From: Epilithonimonas mollis
GTDB lineage: Bacteria; Bacteroidota; Bacteroidia; Flavobacteriales; Weeksellaceae
Assembly (NCBI RefSeq): GCF_900142325.1
Contig: NZ_FRAM01000004.1
Span: forward strand, 186,001-250,000
DNA length: 64,000 nucleotides
Direction of reading: 5' to 3'
Positions 7,360 to 16,632 of the stretch are shown piece after piece (positions within the stretch are counted from its first letter, which is position 1; each line of letters opens with the position of its first letter). Under the pieces are notes generated by a model that worked only from the letters and a program-made list of their open reading frames with translations, was not told the origin of the DNA and searched no databases. A program made the translations under genes and the position numbers.

Positions 7360-8338
7360 AGCTCATTGTGTTTTCAGAATAATTAAAGATTGCTTTCGGA
7401 GGTTCGTTGTTATTATTATCTTTTAATAAAAAAGTACCTCTTCCAAGCTTTTTATGCCATTTATCACCAACTTTTACATTGGCTCTATACAATTCTGCGA
7501 ACTGGTGCGTCAGAAGAGAAACATTTGAATTCCTTTTAAAAATAATTTCATAATTATACTCAGCTGTCAATTGTTCAACTTCGCAAATTATGATTGAATC
7601 GCCACCTGTATCTGTAAATACAGTACCTTGCTGAATCTTATTAAATCTTTGGGCATAACTTAAAAAATTATCATCAATATGTTTTTTCAGATCCAGAGCA
7701 GTAACTTTTCCATTTCCATTTATATCGGCATCACCATTTAAACTATCAATCAGAAAGGAAGTAAAAGCTCCTCTTTTTTTATTGGAATCGATATCGATTT
7801 CATAACTAAGTTTGCCATAGATTGTAGAATTACAAACGAATAATTTCGGATTTCTGTCACCTACTTTATTTTGCCAATCGCCGATAGGAGGAAGTCCCTC
7901 AATTGTTGTATCATGTTCCCTGCAGCAGTCAAGAAAGATCAGAACCTCATCAAAAGCGCCTTTATTTATTATACCTGTGGTATATTTCAGACTTGAAATA
8001 CAATGGTTTATATATACTGAACTCCAATAACGCATACACAATGCGGTATTTATAAAAGTATTACCAATGCCGTGGCCGGAAAAATAAAAGTAGAGACGGT
8101 TATTTTCATTCTTCCTTTTTTTGGCATCTTTTACAATATCCTCGATAGCTTTATCAATCTCTGGCCCAAGAACTACCGTATTAGCCACATCGGACTTAAA
8201 GAGTTTCAGATTCTGATTGCTATCACTGATAAGCTTTTTATCCGTTAAAAACTTAGCAAAAGCTTCAGCATCTGCTACAGCACCTTTTAGTGGTCTTTGA
8301 TCATAATGGTCAATACCAATTACAATTGCATACTCCAT
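7346..8338 (-). CDS. Caspase-family cysteine protease (metacaspase-like)
   Basis: 330 residues with the C14 fold markers: start strand YAIVIGIDHYDQRPLKGAVA, catalytic His89 in YFSGHG, and catalytic Cys in LDCCR (Cys139, with Cys138 adjacent). After the catalytic core a dockerin/EF-hand-like loop, DINGNGKVTALD (205-216), suggests calcium binding. A C-terminal ~100-residue beta-rich tail follows (residues 230-330). It has no signal peptide, so it acts in the cytoplasm. Its ATG directly abuts the TAA of the hydrolase gene, and it overlaps the next gene. Family membership is secure; substrate and trigger are unknown. Confidence 0.92.
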   Translation of the reverse strand: MEYAIVIGIDHYDQRPLKGAVADAEAFAKFLTDKKLISDSNQNLKLFKSDVANTVVLGPEIDKAIEDIVKDAKKRKNENNRLYFYFSGHGIGNTFINTALCMRYWSSVYINHCISSLKYTTGIINKGAFDEVLIFLDCCREHDTTIEGLPPIGDWQNKVGDRNPKLFVCNSTIYGKLSYEIDIDSNKKRGAFTSFLIDSLNGDADINGNGKVTALDLKKHIDDNFLSYAQRFNKIQQGTVFTDTGGDSIIICEVEQLTAEYNYEIIFKRNSNVSLLTHQFAELYRANVKVGDKWHKKLGRGTFLLKDNNNNEPPKAIFNYSENTMSYDEF

Positions 8339-9769
8339 TTAGATAGATTTTAATATCGATCTTAAGGTATAGATATCATTATCAAAATCTGCATGCTTCA
8401 GAGAATTTGAGCGCATACTTTCATCAAAGTTTATGGTATCGATAGACAATACAAGTTTATTCGCAGTTATAAAAGTGTTGAGCTTTTTCAATTCATCAAA
8501 AGCCGCATAACGTCCCTCGATCCTGAATTGTTCATGAAGTCCCATAATCTTGGCATCAACTTCGTCTTCAAATAATCCAGAAATCATATACAATAAAGAA
8601 TGCGTGTAAGTGTAAGGAATGCAGTGATCCCTTTTCTCATTCTTTTCTTCCATTGTAAACATTTTAAAATTCTTAACCAAGCCTTTATCCAATGCCGGTT
8701 TTCCTTTTTCGAGGAATAAATCCGTTCGGCAAGCCGGTGCTAAGAAAAATATATTATTAAACTTTATGGAACTAAAATTTTTATCCACTGCTTCCAACAA
8801 ATTACAAATAGCAATAGAACCGGCACTGTGGCCAATCAGCTCTATCTCAATAGTTTTACCCGTTGCTGACAGGCTTCCAACATGTTTATTTAACAAATTA
8901 AGAAAGTATGTGCCCGCATGCTGATTATCACCGGAAAGTCCTGCATTAGTTTCAAACATTTTGGCCGATTTATCTTTCATCTGTTTCCATCCCCATTGCC
9001 CAACCTTGTCAAGGTATATTTTTCTGAAAGCCTCTTCCATAACGGTCGGGTAAAAATCATGGTGGTTTTTTTTCAGATACCTTTTTAAAACGGCAAAAGA
9101 AATCTGTGCAACAACTTTAGCAATAGCAAAAAAACCACCTTTAGCGACTTCTCCATTATCATCACTTACATTTTTGATTTCCTCGGAACCCTCCGCTCTG
9201 ATTAAGTTCCTGCTTTCAGTTTCGAGTTGTGCATAAAACTGACTGTTGCTTTCATCTTCGTCATCAATTTGAAAACCGCCTCCTCCTTTAGAATCAAAAC
9301 TTTTATCCAGCTTTTCAAAGGGGGCAACTTTATGTTTTTCATCATCTATAGTCTCATCAGTCAGGTATTCTCCCCCTCCTCTTGCATCTTCAATCCCCAA
9401 TTTTTTTGCAACAATTTTAATGACAAATTTGACGACTTCCTGAAAAAGATCTTTACCGGCCAGTTCTTTCAGTTCCTTTAGATTCTGAACCAGAGTTTCT
9501 ATAGGACCTGTTTCCCAAACGAACGAAACAACGTGCCTTTTCAATTTTGTATCCGCAAAATAATTTTTCATGAGCTCCGCTGCGTTCATTCCATTTTTTT
9601 CACTTACCAAACCTCCATGGAAATAAATGACCAGCTTTTCAACCTCATTTTCATTAAGAAATTTAAAAATGTTATCGACGTCTGAAGATGTGGTGTGAAC
9701 TTTTCCTGAATCGCGAAATGTTCCATTAACACCAACATTGATGTAGTAATTCTTCTCAAGAGTTTCCAT
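8339..9769 (-). CDS. Cytoplasmic alpha/beta hydrolase (lipase/esterase-like), first gene of the caspase operon
   Basis: 476 residues. The oxyanion motif VIYFHGGLV (47-55) and the nucleophile elbow LIGHSAGS (Ser315) are clear. A strand plus acidic residue (FLAPACRTD, Asp350) and His390 or His412 could complete the triad. Between the two motifs lies an unusually long ~260-residue section with acidic and glycine-rich linkers (130-215) and an amphipathic region. This could be a lid or a protease-accessible loop. There is no signal peptide. It is the promoter-proximal gene of a three-gene unit with the caspase. A lipid, ester or amide substrate is possible. Confidence 0.82.
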   Translation of the reverse strand: METLEKNYYINVGVNGTFRDSGKVHTTSSDVDNIFKFLNENEVEKLVIYFHGGLVSEKNGMNAAELMKNYFADTKLKRHVVSFVWETGPIETLVQNLKELKELAGKDLFQEVVKFVIKIVAKKLGIEDARGGGEYLTDETIDDEKHKVAPFEKLDKSFDSKGGGGFQIDDEDESNSQFYAQLETESRNLIRAEGSEEIKNVSDDNGEVAKGGFFAIAKVVAQISFAVLKRYLKKNHHDFYPTVMEEAFRKIYLDKVGQWGWKQMKDKSAKMFETNAGLSGDNQHAGTYFLNLLNKHVGSLSATGKTIEIELIGHSAGSIAICNLLEAVDKNFSSIKFNNIFFLAPACRTDLFLEKGKPALDKGLVKNFKMFTMEEKNEKRDHCIPYTYTHSLLYMISGLFEDEVDAKIMGLHEQFRIEGRYAAFDELKKLNTFITANKLVLSIDTINFDESMRSNSLKHADFDNDIYTLRSILKSI

Positions 9770-10074
9770 TTTAATAAGATTTTGATGGTTATTATTAGTT
9801 TATTTAACTTAAAATCAATTCTTATCTATTTTATCAGGTAACAACCTTTATAATCTAACTCGAAACTACCGGCAGAAACCAAATTAACAGATTATCATCA
9901 TTATTAGTATTATGCCTACTAATTTAATAATTTTTTAAAATAAAAACCAAATAAAATATAAACAATTTAAACTATATCTAAAATACCGTTAAAGAAACGT
10001 ATTATCGGAATTGATTCTAATTCTTGCAGTCTGTCTCATTAAAAAATAACAAAGGATAAAAATCTTGAAGCAAA
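9770..10074. other. Upstream region of the caspase operon, no gene seen
   Basis: About 305 bp of very AT-rich sequence with no open frame worth calling. It holds a dyad ATTAGTA-N7-TACTAAT at 9903-9923, about 135 bp before the hydrolase start. No perfect Bacteroidota -7 box was found on the minus strand; TTAATTTG at 9886-9879 is one mismatch away. It also contains the untranslated end of the efflux operon, with no clear terminator hairpin. Confidence 0.5.
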
Positions 10075-10281
10075 TTATAAGGAACATTTCGTCCCATCTT
10101 TTTTCACCCCAAATTTACTAAGGATCATGTACATCAGACACCAGTTCGTGAGAGCGTGGATCCACATATTAATTCCTACAAAGCCAGTAAGCCAAAACCA
10201 GTTTGAGCTCACATAAATTCCTAAAAGCAGACTTCCCAAAATGAAAGTGCCTGCGATTGCATGTACTATTCTTGTTTGCAT
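10075..10281 (-). CDS. Small membrane protein of the YgaP/DUF2892 type
   Basis: 68 residues with two membrane helices and the family pattern of a short N-terminal R-I-x-x-x-G segment (TRIVHAIAGTFILGSLLLG) followed by FWLTGFVGINMW. In other genomes this module is fused to or adjacent to rhodanese domains. Here a rhodanese gene lies in the neighbouring operon. It is the last gene of the efflux transcript. Function unknown. Confidence 0.82.
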   Translation of the reverse strand: MQTRIVHAIAGTFILGSLLLGIYVSSNWFWLTGFVGINMWIHALTNWCLMYMILSKFGVKKDGTKCSL

Positions 10282-10300
10282 AATTTTTTATTATTTTTTT

Positions 10301-10492
10301 TTACTTATTATCAAAAACTGATACCAAGAGATAGCCCATTACTAATCCATAAATAGAACTATTAAAAGGGTTGGAAGTAATTGCACAGCTTCCTGTGCTG
10401 CAACCAATGAAGTAATAATACAGATATCCTGCAATGGCTCCTACTAGTGCTCCGATAAGCGATGGTACTCTCTTTTTACTTAAAATTTTCAT
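10301..10492 (-). CDS. Small membrane protein of the DUF6132 type
   Basis: 63 residues: a basic N-terminus, a glycine/alanine-rich helix (LIGALVGAIAGYLYYYFIG), a Cys-containing turn GCSTGSCA and a second helix. The paired cysteines in a short loop between helices suggest a thiol or metal function at the membrane. It overlaps the upstream PII-like gene by 17 bp. Function unknown; the family label is from recall. Confidence 0.78.
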   Translation of the reverse strand: MKILSKKRVPSLIGALVGAIAGYLYYYFIGCSTGSCAITSNPFNSSIYGLVMGYLLVSVFDNK

Positions 10493-10781
10493 CTTCTGAA
10501 TTTATTGTTACAATGTGAATCTGGGAAACAGTTTCCTGATTGGAGTTGAATTCGTTTATATTTTTATAAATGCTATCCACACAGTTATACTCTGAAAAAA
10601 CCGTGAAAAGAAGAGAATCTATAGCAATATCATCTTTTCCGAACCAGTTGTTCATTTCGTTTTTATCGTTTTTAAAACCTTTTACAGATTGATAAGAAAA
10701 TGATCTCACTCCCGAATTTTTAAGAATATTAATAACATCTTTTTCAAATTCTTCTACTGCGGTGATTAATAATAGTTTCAT
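10476..10781 (-). CDS. PII-like small protein linked to RND efflux
   Basis: 101 residues with a beta-alpha-beta ferredoxin-like opening (MKLLLITAVEEFEKDVINIL) and a matching second half ending in QIHIVTINSE. This is the size and layout of PII-like/CutA-like proteins. A PII subgroup (PII-NG) is known to accompany heavy-metal RND genes, and this gene lies 36 bp behind the RND permease. The Tyr-loop of classical GlnB is not present, so a nitrogen role is unlikely. Confidence 0.6.
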   Translation of the reverse strand: MKLLLITAVEEFEKDVINILKNSGVRSFSYQSVKGFKNDKNEMNNWFGKDDIAIDSLLFTVFSEYNCVDSIYKNINEFNSNQETVSQIHIVTINSEDENFK

Positions 10782-10817
10782 AAGATAAATGTTGAATTGT
10801 TGAAAACTTTATAGATT

Positions 10818-13800
10818 TTATGCTTCAAAAAACTTGTCATCAGATTCGGATTTTCTCTCCCATTTTTTTCTTTCAGTAGCATAATAAACCAACGGCACTA
10901 CAACCAATGTAAGCAATGTAGAAACTATTGCTCCGAAAACCAATGAGATAGCTAATCCCTGAAAAATCGGGTCAAAAAGAATGATGACTGCTCCAATTAC
11001 GACTGCTCCTGTCGTTAATAAAATTGGTGTTGTTCTCACAGCTCCTGCTTCGATAATGGCTTGTTTCATAGGAATTCCCTCTTTCAGACGGATTTCTATA
11101 AAATCGATTAAAAGAACGGAGTTTCTCACCATTACTCCAGCCAGAGCGATCATTCCGATAAAAGAGGTTGCCGTGAAGAACGCTCCTAAAAGCCAATGTC
11201 CTAAAACAATTCCGATGAGTGAAAGCGGAATCGCAACCATCATCACAATAGGCGTTTTGAAATTCTGAAACCAACCGACAATCAGCATATAAATAATGAT
11301 AATCACCACTGCGAAAGCAGTTCCCAGATCACGGAAAACCTCTAACGTAATCTGCCATTCTCCATCCCATTTTACGGTATAATTACTCTCATCTTCGGGT
11401 TGATTCATATAAAGTTCATTCATACTATAACCATTCGGAAACTGGATTTTTTTAAGCTTTTCATCCATTCCGAGAATGGCATAAGCCGGGCTTTCCAGTT
11501 TTCCTGCCATATCAGCAAGCACGTACACTACCCTTTTCTGATCTTTTCTATAAATGGTTTTGTCCAGTTTTTTCTCCTCCACTTTTACAAGATCGCTCAC
11601 CGGAACCATTCCCATTTGCCCTTTTACTTTTAGTCCTGTAATATCCTGAATATTAGATTTATCGGCATTTTTCAATTTCATAACAATATCTACAGGATCA
11701 CTAGATTTTTCATCGTAAAGGTTTCCAATTGGATACTCTCCCATCAGATAGGTCATATTGCCTACAATCTGCTGTGGTGCAACACCGTTCAACATAGCCT
11801 TTTCTTTATCCGGAACTAGCTTGAATTCTTTCTGTGGCGCTTCCACCATCCAATCGATATCCACAACATCATCGGTTTTCTTTAGAATATCTTCCACCTG
11901 TTTCGCTACTTTTATTTGTCCTTCATAATCAGGGCCGTAGATTTCTGCTACAATTGTTGAAAGAACCGGTGGTCCAGGCGGAACTTCTACTACCTTTACA
12001 TTGGCTTCGTATTTGGCCGCTATTTTCTGAATTTCCGGACGAATTGCTTTCGCTACATCGTGGCTTTGCTTATCACGGTCTTCTTTGTGCAAAAGATTGA
12101 CCTGAATATCTGCCGTATTACTACTTCCACGCATATCGTAATGACGAACCAAACCATTGAAAGTTATTGGTGCAGAAGAACCTACATAATTCTGATAGTT
12201 CACCACTTCCGGAACTTTTTTCAGATATTGCGCGATATCCTGAGTAACGGCTGAAGTTCTTTCCAGCGTTGTTCCTTCCGGCATATCGATTACTACCTGA
12301 ATTTCATTTTTGTTGTCAAACGGAAGCATTTTTACCGCTACCCATTTGGTAAAAAACGCTGCTACAGAAATCAACAGTAAAACCACAGTTACTCCCATCA
12401 TCGTCCATCGTTTTGATTTTGAATCTAACAGCGGTTGTTCAATTTTTTTATAGATCTTATAAATTCTGCCTGTTTCCAGACCTTGTTCTTCTTTATGATG
12501 TTGCTCATCTTTTACCTTTAATAAATGATAACCGAGATAAGGCGTCACCGTTAATGCCACAAAAAGGGAAAGCATCATCGCGATCGAAGCTCCAATTGGC
12601 ATTGGTGACATATAGGGACCCATCATTCCTGATACGAATGCCATTGGCAAAATCGCAGCAATTACTGTAAAAGTTGCTAAAATAGTAGGATTCCCGACTT
12701 CATTAATGGCATAAATTGCCGCTTGTTTGAACGGTAATTTTCTCATATGAAAATGCCTGTGCATATTTTCTGCTATGATGATACTGTCATCCACCACAAT
12801 TCCGACGACAAAAACCAATGCAAAAAGCGTGATTCTATTCAATGTATATCCTAAGATATAATAGCTGAATAAGGTTAAAGCAAACGTCAATGGAACTGAA
12901 AAGAAAACCACCAATCCGCCTCTCCAGCCCATTGCTAACATCACAAGAATTGTTACTGCCAAAATAGCAACGCCAAGGTGCATCAATAATTCTGAAACTT
13001 TGTGAGAAGCTGTTTCTCCATAATTTCTGGTAACTTCTACGTGTACGTCATTTGGAATCAGATTCTTCTTCAGCTCGTCTACTTTGGTAAGAATCTGCTC
13101 CGATATTTTCATCGCATCGGCACCTTTCACTTTGGAAACCGAGACCGTAACTGCAGGATATTCCGATTTGAATTTTTTGCCGCTTTCTACGGCGTTTCCG
13201 TATCCGAAACTTACATAATTGGCAGGATCTGAAGCACCGTCTTTAATCGTTGCGACCTGTTTCAGGTACACCGGCATATTCTGTGAAGTTCCGATAACCA
13301 GATTTTCAACATCTTCAGCAGAGTTTAGAAACTGACCTGTTGTCAGAAGATATTCAGAATCGCCTGAATCAAACTTCCCGGATTGTGAACTTCCGTTATT
13401 CGCCTGAATCATCTGCATTACAGAAATTGCATCGACGTTCAGTTCCGCCATTTTATCTTTATCTAAAACAACTTGTAACTGGCGGTTTCTGCCACCTATG
13501 GTTTTGGTAAGAGAAACATCTTTTATTTTTTTGATTTCGGAAGATAATTCTTCTCCGATCTGACGAAGCTGAAAGTCATTGTAATTAGCATTGTCACTCC
13601 ACAAAGTCAAGCCGAGCATCGGGACATCATCAATGGAACGGGTTTTCACCATTGGTTCCATCACACCTTTCGGAAAGATGTTTTTATTCTTCATTAGCTC
13701 ATCATAAAGCTTTACATAAGAACGTTCCGTATCTTCGCCAACATAAAACTGGACGATAATCATAGCCTGTCCGTTCATCGCCATAGAATGGATGTGTTCT

Positions 13801-14045
13801 ACACCTTTGATGTTGGAAATAATCTTTTCCAGAGGTTTTACGATACGGCTTTCCACTTCCTTCGGATTTGCTCCGGGATAACCTACCATTACATCCGCCA
13901 TCGGAATAATAATCTGCGGTTCTTCTTCTCTCGGTATTAATGTCGAACTATAAAGGCCAATAATCATCAAAGCAATCATCAACAGAATGGTCAATTTTGA
14001 ATTGATGAAAAACTCGGCGATACGTCCTGCGAATCCTTTTTCCAT
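10818..14045 (-). CDS. RND-family efflux permease
   Basis: About 1075 residues from the chosen start (MEKGFAGRIAEFF, ATG at 14045). A longer frame begins at 14078, but its first 11 residues are not family-like. Twelve transmembrane helices in two repeats, the proton-relay TM4 segment GIVVDDSIIIAENM and the PCR-type periplasmic domains (VMVGYPGANPKEVESRIV) are visible. It is the inner-membrane pump of a tripartite system driven by proton motive force, with the adaptor and TolC genes directly upstream. Substrate is not evident: the sequence is nearer the AcrB/HAE-like kind, yet the small neighbours suggest metal or thiol-reactive compounds. Confidence 0.93.
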   Translation of the reverse strand: MEKGFAGRIAEFFINSKLTILLMIALMIIGLYSSTLIPREEEPQIIIPMADVMVGYPGANPKEVESRIVKPLEKIISNIKGVEHIHSMAMNGQAMIIVQFYVGEDTERSYVKLYDELMKNKNIFPKGVMEPMVKTRSIDDVPMLGLTLWSDNANYNDFQLRQIGEELSSEIKKIKDVSLTKTIGGRNRQLQVVLDKDKMAELNVDAISVMQMIQANNGSSQSGKFDSGDSEYLLTTGQFLNSAEDVENLVIGTSQNMPVYLKQVATIKDGASDPANYVSFGYGNAVESGKKFKSEYPAVTVSVSKVKGADAMKISEQILTKVDELKKNLIPNDVHVEVTRNYGETASHKVSELLMHLGVAILAVTILVMLAMGWRGGLVVFFSVPLTFALTLFSYYILGYTLNRITLFALVFVVGIVVDDSIIIAENMHRHFHMRKLPFKQAAIYAINEVGNPTILATFTVIAAILPMAFVSGMMGPYMSPMPIGASIAMMLSLFVALTVTPYLGYHLLKVKDEQHHKEEQGLETGRIYKIYKKIEQPLLDSKSKRWTMMGVTVVLLLISVAAFFTKWVAVKMLPFDNKNEIQVVIDMPEGTTLERTSAVTQDIAQYLKKVPEVVNYQNYVGSSAPITFNGLVRHYDMRGSSNTADIQVNLLHKEDRDKQSHDVAKAIRPEIQKIAAKYEANVKVVEVPPGPPVLSTIVAEIYGPDYEGQIKVAKQVEDILKKTDDVVDIDWMVEAPQKEFKLVPDKEKAMLNGVAPQQIVGNMTYLMGEYPIGNLYDEKSSDPVDIVMKLKNADKSNIQDITGLKVKGQMGMVPVSDLVKVEEKKLDKTIYRKDQKRVVYVLADMAGKLESPAYAILGMDEKLKKIQFPNGYSMNELYMNQPEDESNYTVKWDGEWQITLEVFRDLGTAFAVVIIIIYMLIVGWFQNFKTPIVMMVAIPLSLIGIVLGHWLLGAFFTATSFIGMIALAGVMVRNSVLLIDFIEIRLKEGIPMKQAIIEAGAVRTTPILLTTGAVVIGAVIILFDPIFQGLAISLVFGAIVSTLLTLVVVPLVYYATERKKWERKSESDDKFFEA

Positions 14046-14135
14046 AAAAATATTTTTTTTAATATAACAATGAATCAATCTAACAGTGTAACAATGATTT
14101 TCATTGGTAAATTTCTCAATTGATATATTATTACA

Positions 14136-15224
14136 TTATTTTACTTGAACTTTTGCTCCGTTATACAATTTTCCTGTTGAAGAAACAATGTAGGTTTCCT
14201 TGGAGTTCAAACCTGACAAAACCTCGACTTGATCGCCTAATGTTTTTCCTGTTCTTATCCATCTGAGAACGGCTGTGTTTTGAGAACTAACCACATAAAC
14301 GCCTGCAAGCTGACCGTTTTCTACCAAAGCTGAAGTAGGAATCATCATTGTTTCATTAAAATCCTGATTTATTTTTCCTGATGTTTTGAAAGGGAATTGC
14401 ACATTCACAAACATTCCAGGAAGCAAATCGGAAGCATTATGAATGTTGATTTTCACCATATATTGTCCACCTGTGTTCGTTGCCGATTTACTGATTTCTG
14501 ATACTGTTCCGGAAACGGTTCTGTTCATTGATTTTAAGGTGACATCAACCGGCATTCCGTTGGAAATCATTGTGATATTCTGCTCAGAAACCAAAACCTG
14601 AGCCTGCAAAGATGATGGCGATTCTATCGTCAGTAAAGGCATTCCCGGATTTGCCAAATCTCCTTGTTCCGCAAATTTTGCGGTAATGGTTCCGGAAATT
14701 GGCGCAGTAACATTGGTGTAACGGTACTGAGCATTCACCTCGTTTTTCATCTGTTGCGCAGCCTGTAAACCTGCACTTGCCATTTCGTAGCGTGCTCTCA
14801 TATCATCGAGTTCTTTTTGGGAAGCACTTTGAGATTTATATAAATTCTGAAATCTTTCGTAATCTTTTTTAGCCATATTATAATTGGCCTGAGCCTGAGA
14901 AATCTGCGCACTGGCTTGTCCGCCTTTTGCCTGAATATCTGTTGCATTAATGTTTACCAAAAGCTGACCTGCTGTGACGTTTTGTCCCACTTCAGCTTTC
15001 ATTGAAGTGATATAACCCATCATCCGGGTAGAAACATTGACTGAATTTTTTGCCACCAGTTTTCCGCTTGCTGTGGCAGATGAACCTTCCGAGCCTGATA
15101 TGCTATGACTGACTGTAACAGAAATTGGCGCATCGGAATTCTGTGCGGATTTTTTTTCGTCTGAGGAGCAGCTTCCCATCAGAAGTGCGCTGAGAATCAA
15201 GGTTGAATAAAGGTATATTTTCAT
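14136..15224 (-). CDS. RND periplasmic adaptor lipoprotein
   Basis: Start chosen at ATG 15224 because it gives a lipoprotein signal (LSALLMGSCSS, lipobox Cys); a longer frame from 15263 adds an unlikely charged leader. The protein then shows the biotinyl-lipoyl-like half motif (VGQNVTAGQLLVNIN), a coiled-coil hairpin (about 105-160) and the second half (APISGTITAKFAEQGDLANPG). It joins the inner-membrane permease to the outer-membrane TolC channel. It sits between those two genes in one operon. Confidence 0.92.
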   Translation of the reverse strand: MKIYLYSTLILSALLMGSCSSDEKKSAQNSDAPISVTVSHSISGSEGSSATASGKLVAKNSVNVSTRMMGYITSMKAEVGQNVTAGQLLVNINATDIQAKGGQASAQISQAQANYNMAKKDYERFQNLYKSQSASQKELDDMRARYEMASAGLQAAQQMKNEVNAQYRYTNVTAPISGTITAKFAEQGDLANPGMPLLTIESPSSLQAQVLVSEQNITMISNGMPVDVTLKSMNRTVSGTVSEISKSATNTGGQYMVKINIHNASDLLPGMFVNVQFPFKTSGKINQDFNETMMIPTSALVENGQLAGVYVVSSQNTAVLRWIRTGKTLGDQVEVLSGLNSKETYIVSSTGKLYNGAKVQVK

Positions 15225-15308
15225 TATTAAATTTTTTCTTTTTATTTGTTCCACAGATTTCACCTGCAGCTATTGTTATTGAACCATTCAAGTCTTTGCT
15301 TCTGAAAA

Positions 15309-16616
15309 TTATTTTTTCAGAAACTGCTGGTATTCACCGGCTACGTTGTACTCAAAAACAGCCTGCTGATATTCCAGTTCTTTTTGAGACATCAGTGTTT
15401 CTGCGGAGAGCAGGTCGGCCGATTTTTCCAGCCCCTGATCGTAACGGTTTTTTCGGATTCTGTAGGCTTCTTTGCTTTGTTCCCAAGCTTGCTTTGTAAA
15501 ACTGACCTTTGTTTGCGCATCTTCTATCTGGCGATTGGCTTTACTGAGTTCCAGCTGGCTTTGTTTGGTATATTGCTCGATTTCGGTTTCTGCCTTGGAA
15601 CGCTCTGCTTTATATTTTTCCTGTTCGCTTTTTGATTTGAGTCCGTCAAAGACATTCCAGGAAAGCTGAATTCCTGCGAGATAACCGTTGGCATTGAATT
15701 GGGCAACTTTGTTGTCATACATCTCAAAACTTCCGAAAGCATTGAGTTTTGGGAGAAACTTGGCTTTTGAAGATTTAATCATCCAGTCGTAAGCTTCGAG
15801 AGATTTTTGATAAGCTTGTAAATCCTTTCGATGGTCGTTTAATCTCAGATTAGAATCAACGATATATTCTGTGTATTGCAAAGATTCTGTGGGCTTTAGC
15901 ACTTTATTATCAGAGTTTTCATTCAGTAAAAAATAAAGGTAATCCGAAGCATTTTTTACATTGGATTTTGCTGTCTGAATCTGACTTTCTATCTCGCTGA
16001 TCCTTACATCCATATACAACACTTCAGATTTCTGAATCATACCGTTTTTGTAATAATTGTCGATTACTTTTTTATTGGCAAGTGTTGTTTGCTTAGCATT
16101 TTCAAGGGTTTCGAGCATTTTATAAGCCAGCTGAAGCATCATATAGGATTTCTTCAGCTCAAACTGAACGTATTCTCTGGTTCTTTCTGTTTTGATGTTG
16201 AGCGCCTCAACTTTTACTTGTCCGGCTTTTTTTTGATACACCGCATCCATATTGATAATGGGTTGCTGAACTTCTATTTTTGTCGCAAAATTGGAGATGC
16301 TTTTAGGATTATTAAGGTTATCCGGATTGAAATCCATTGCTGTGATCCTCGCCTGATTGAGCTTTGAACCAAAGGCATACAAAGGATTGTTGGTATTGGA
16401 AAATGTGTAAGAAGCATTCACATTAGGAAGATACATTGCTCTTGTTCCCAACAGTTCGGCTTGGGCAAGCTCTGCTTCTTTTTTTGCCATTTTTACCTGA
16501 AGATTATTGTCGCTTACTTTACTTTCCAGATCTGTTTTTGAAATAGGAACAGCCTCTTGTGAAAAAACTTCTGAATAGGTTGTCAATAATAAAATAAGTA
16601 GGCTTATTTTTCTCAT
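15309..16616 (-). CDS. TolC-family outer membrane efflux protein
   Basis: Start chosen at ATG 16616, giving the signal peptide MRKISLLILLLTTYSEVFSQ; an in-frame start at 16676 lies upstream of the promoter box. About 435 residues with two repeated long helical hairpins (e.g. QAELLGTRAMYLPNVNASYT and the C-terminal EKSADLLSAETLMSQKELEY). It forms the outer-membrane exit duct for the pump. It is the first gene of the efflux operon. Confidence 0.9.
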   Translation of the reverse strand: MRKISLLILLLTTYSEVFSQEAVPISKTDLESKVSDNNLQVKMAKKEAELAQAELLGTRAMYLPNVNASYTFSNTNNPLYAFGSKLNQARITAMDFNPDNLNNPKSISNFATKIEVQQPIINMDAVYQKKAGQVKVEALNIKTERTREYVQFELKKSYMMLQLAYKMLETLENAKQTTLANKKVIDNYYKNGMIQKSEVLYMDVRISEIESQIQTAKSNVKNASDYLYFLLNENSDNKVLKPTESLQYTEYIVDSNLRLNDHRKDLQAYQKSLEAYDWMIKSSKAKFLPKLNAFGSFEMYDNKVAQFNANGYLAGIQLSWNVFDGLKSKSEQEKYKAERSKAETEIEQYTKQSQLELSKANRQIEDAQTKVSFTKQAWEQSKEAYRIRKNRYDQGLEKSADLLSAETLMSQKELEYQQAVFEYNVAGEYQQFLKK

Positions 16617-16632
16617 TTCTCTAATTTTAAAG

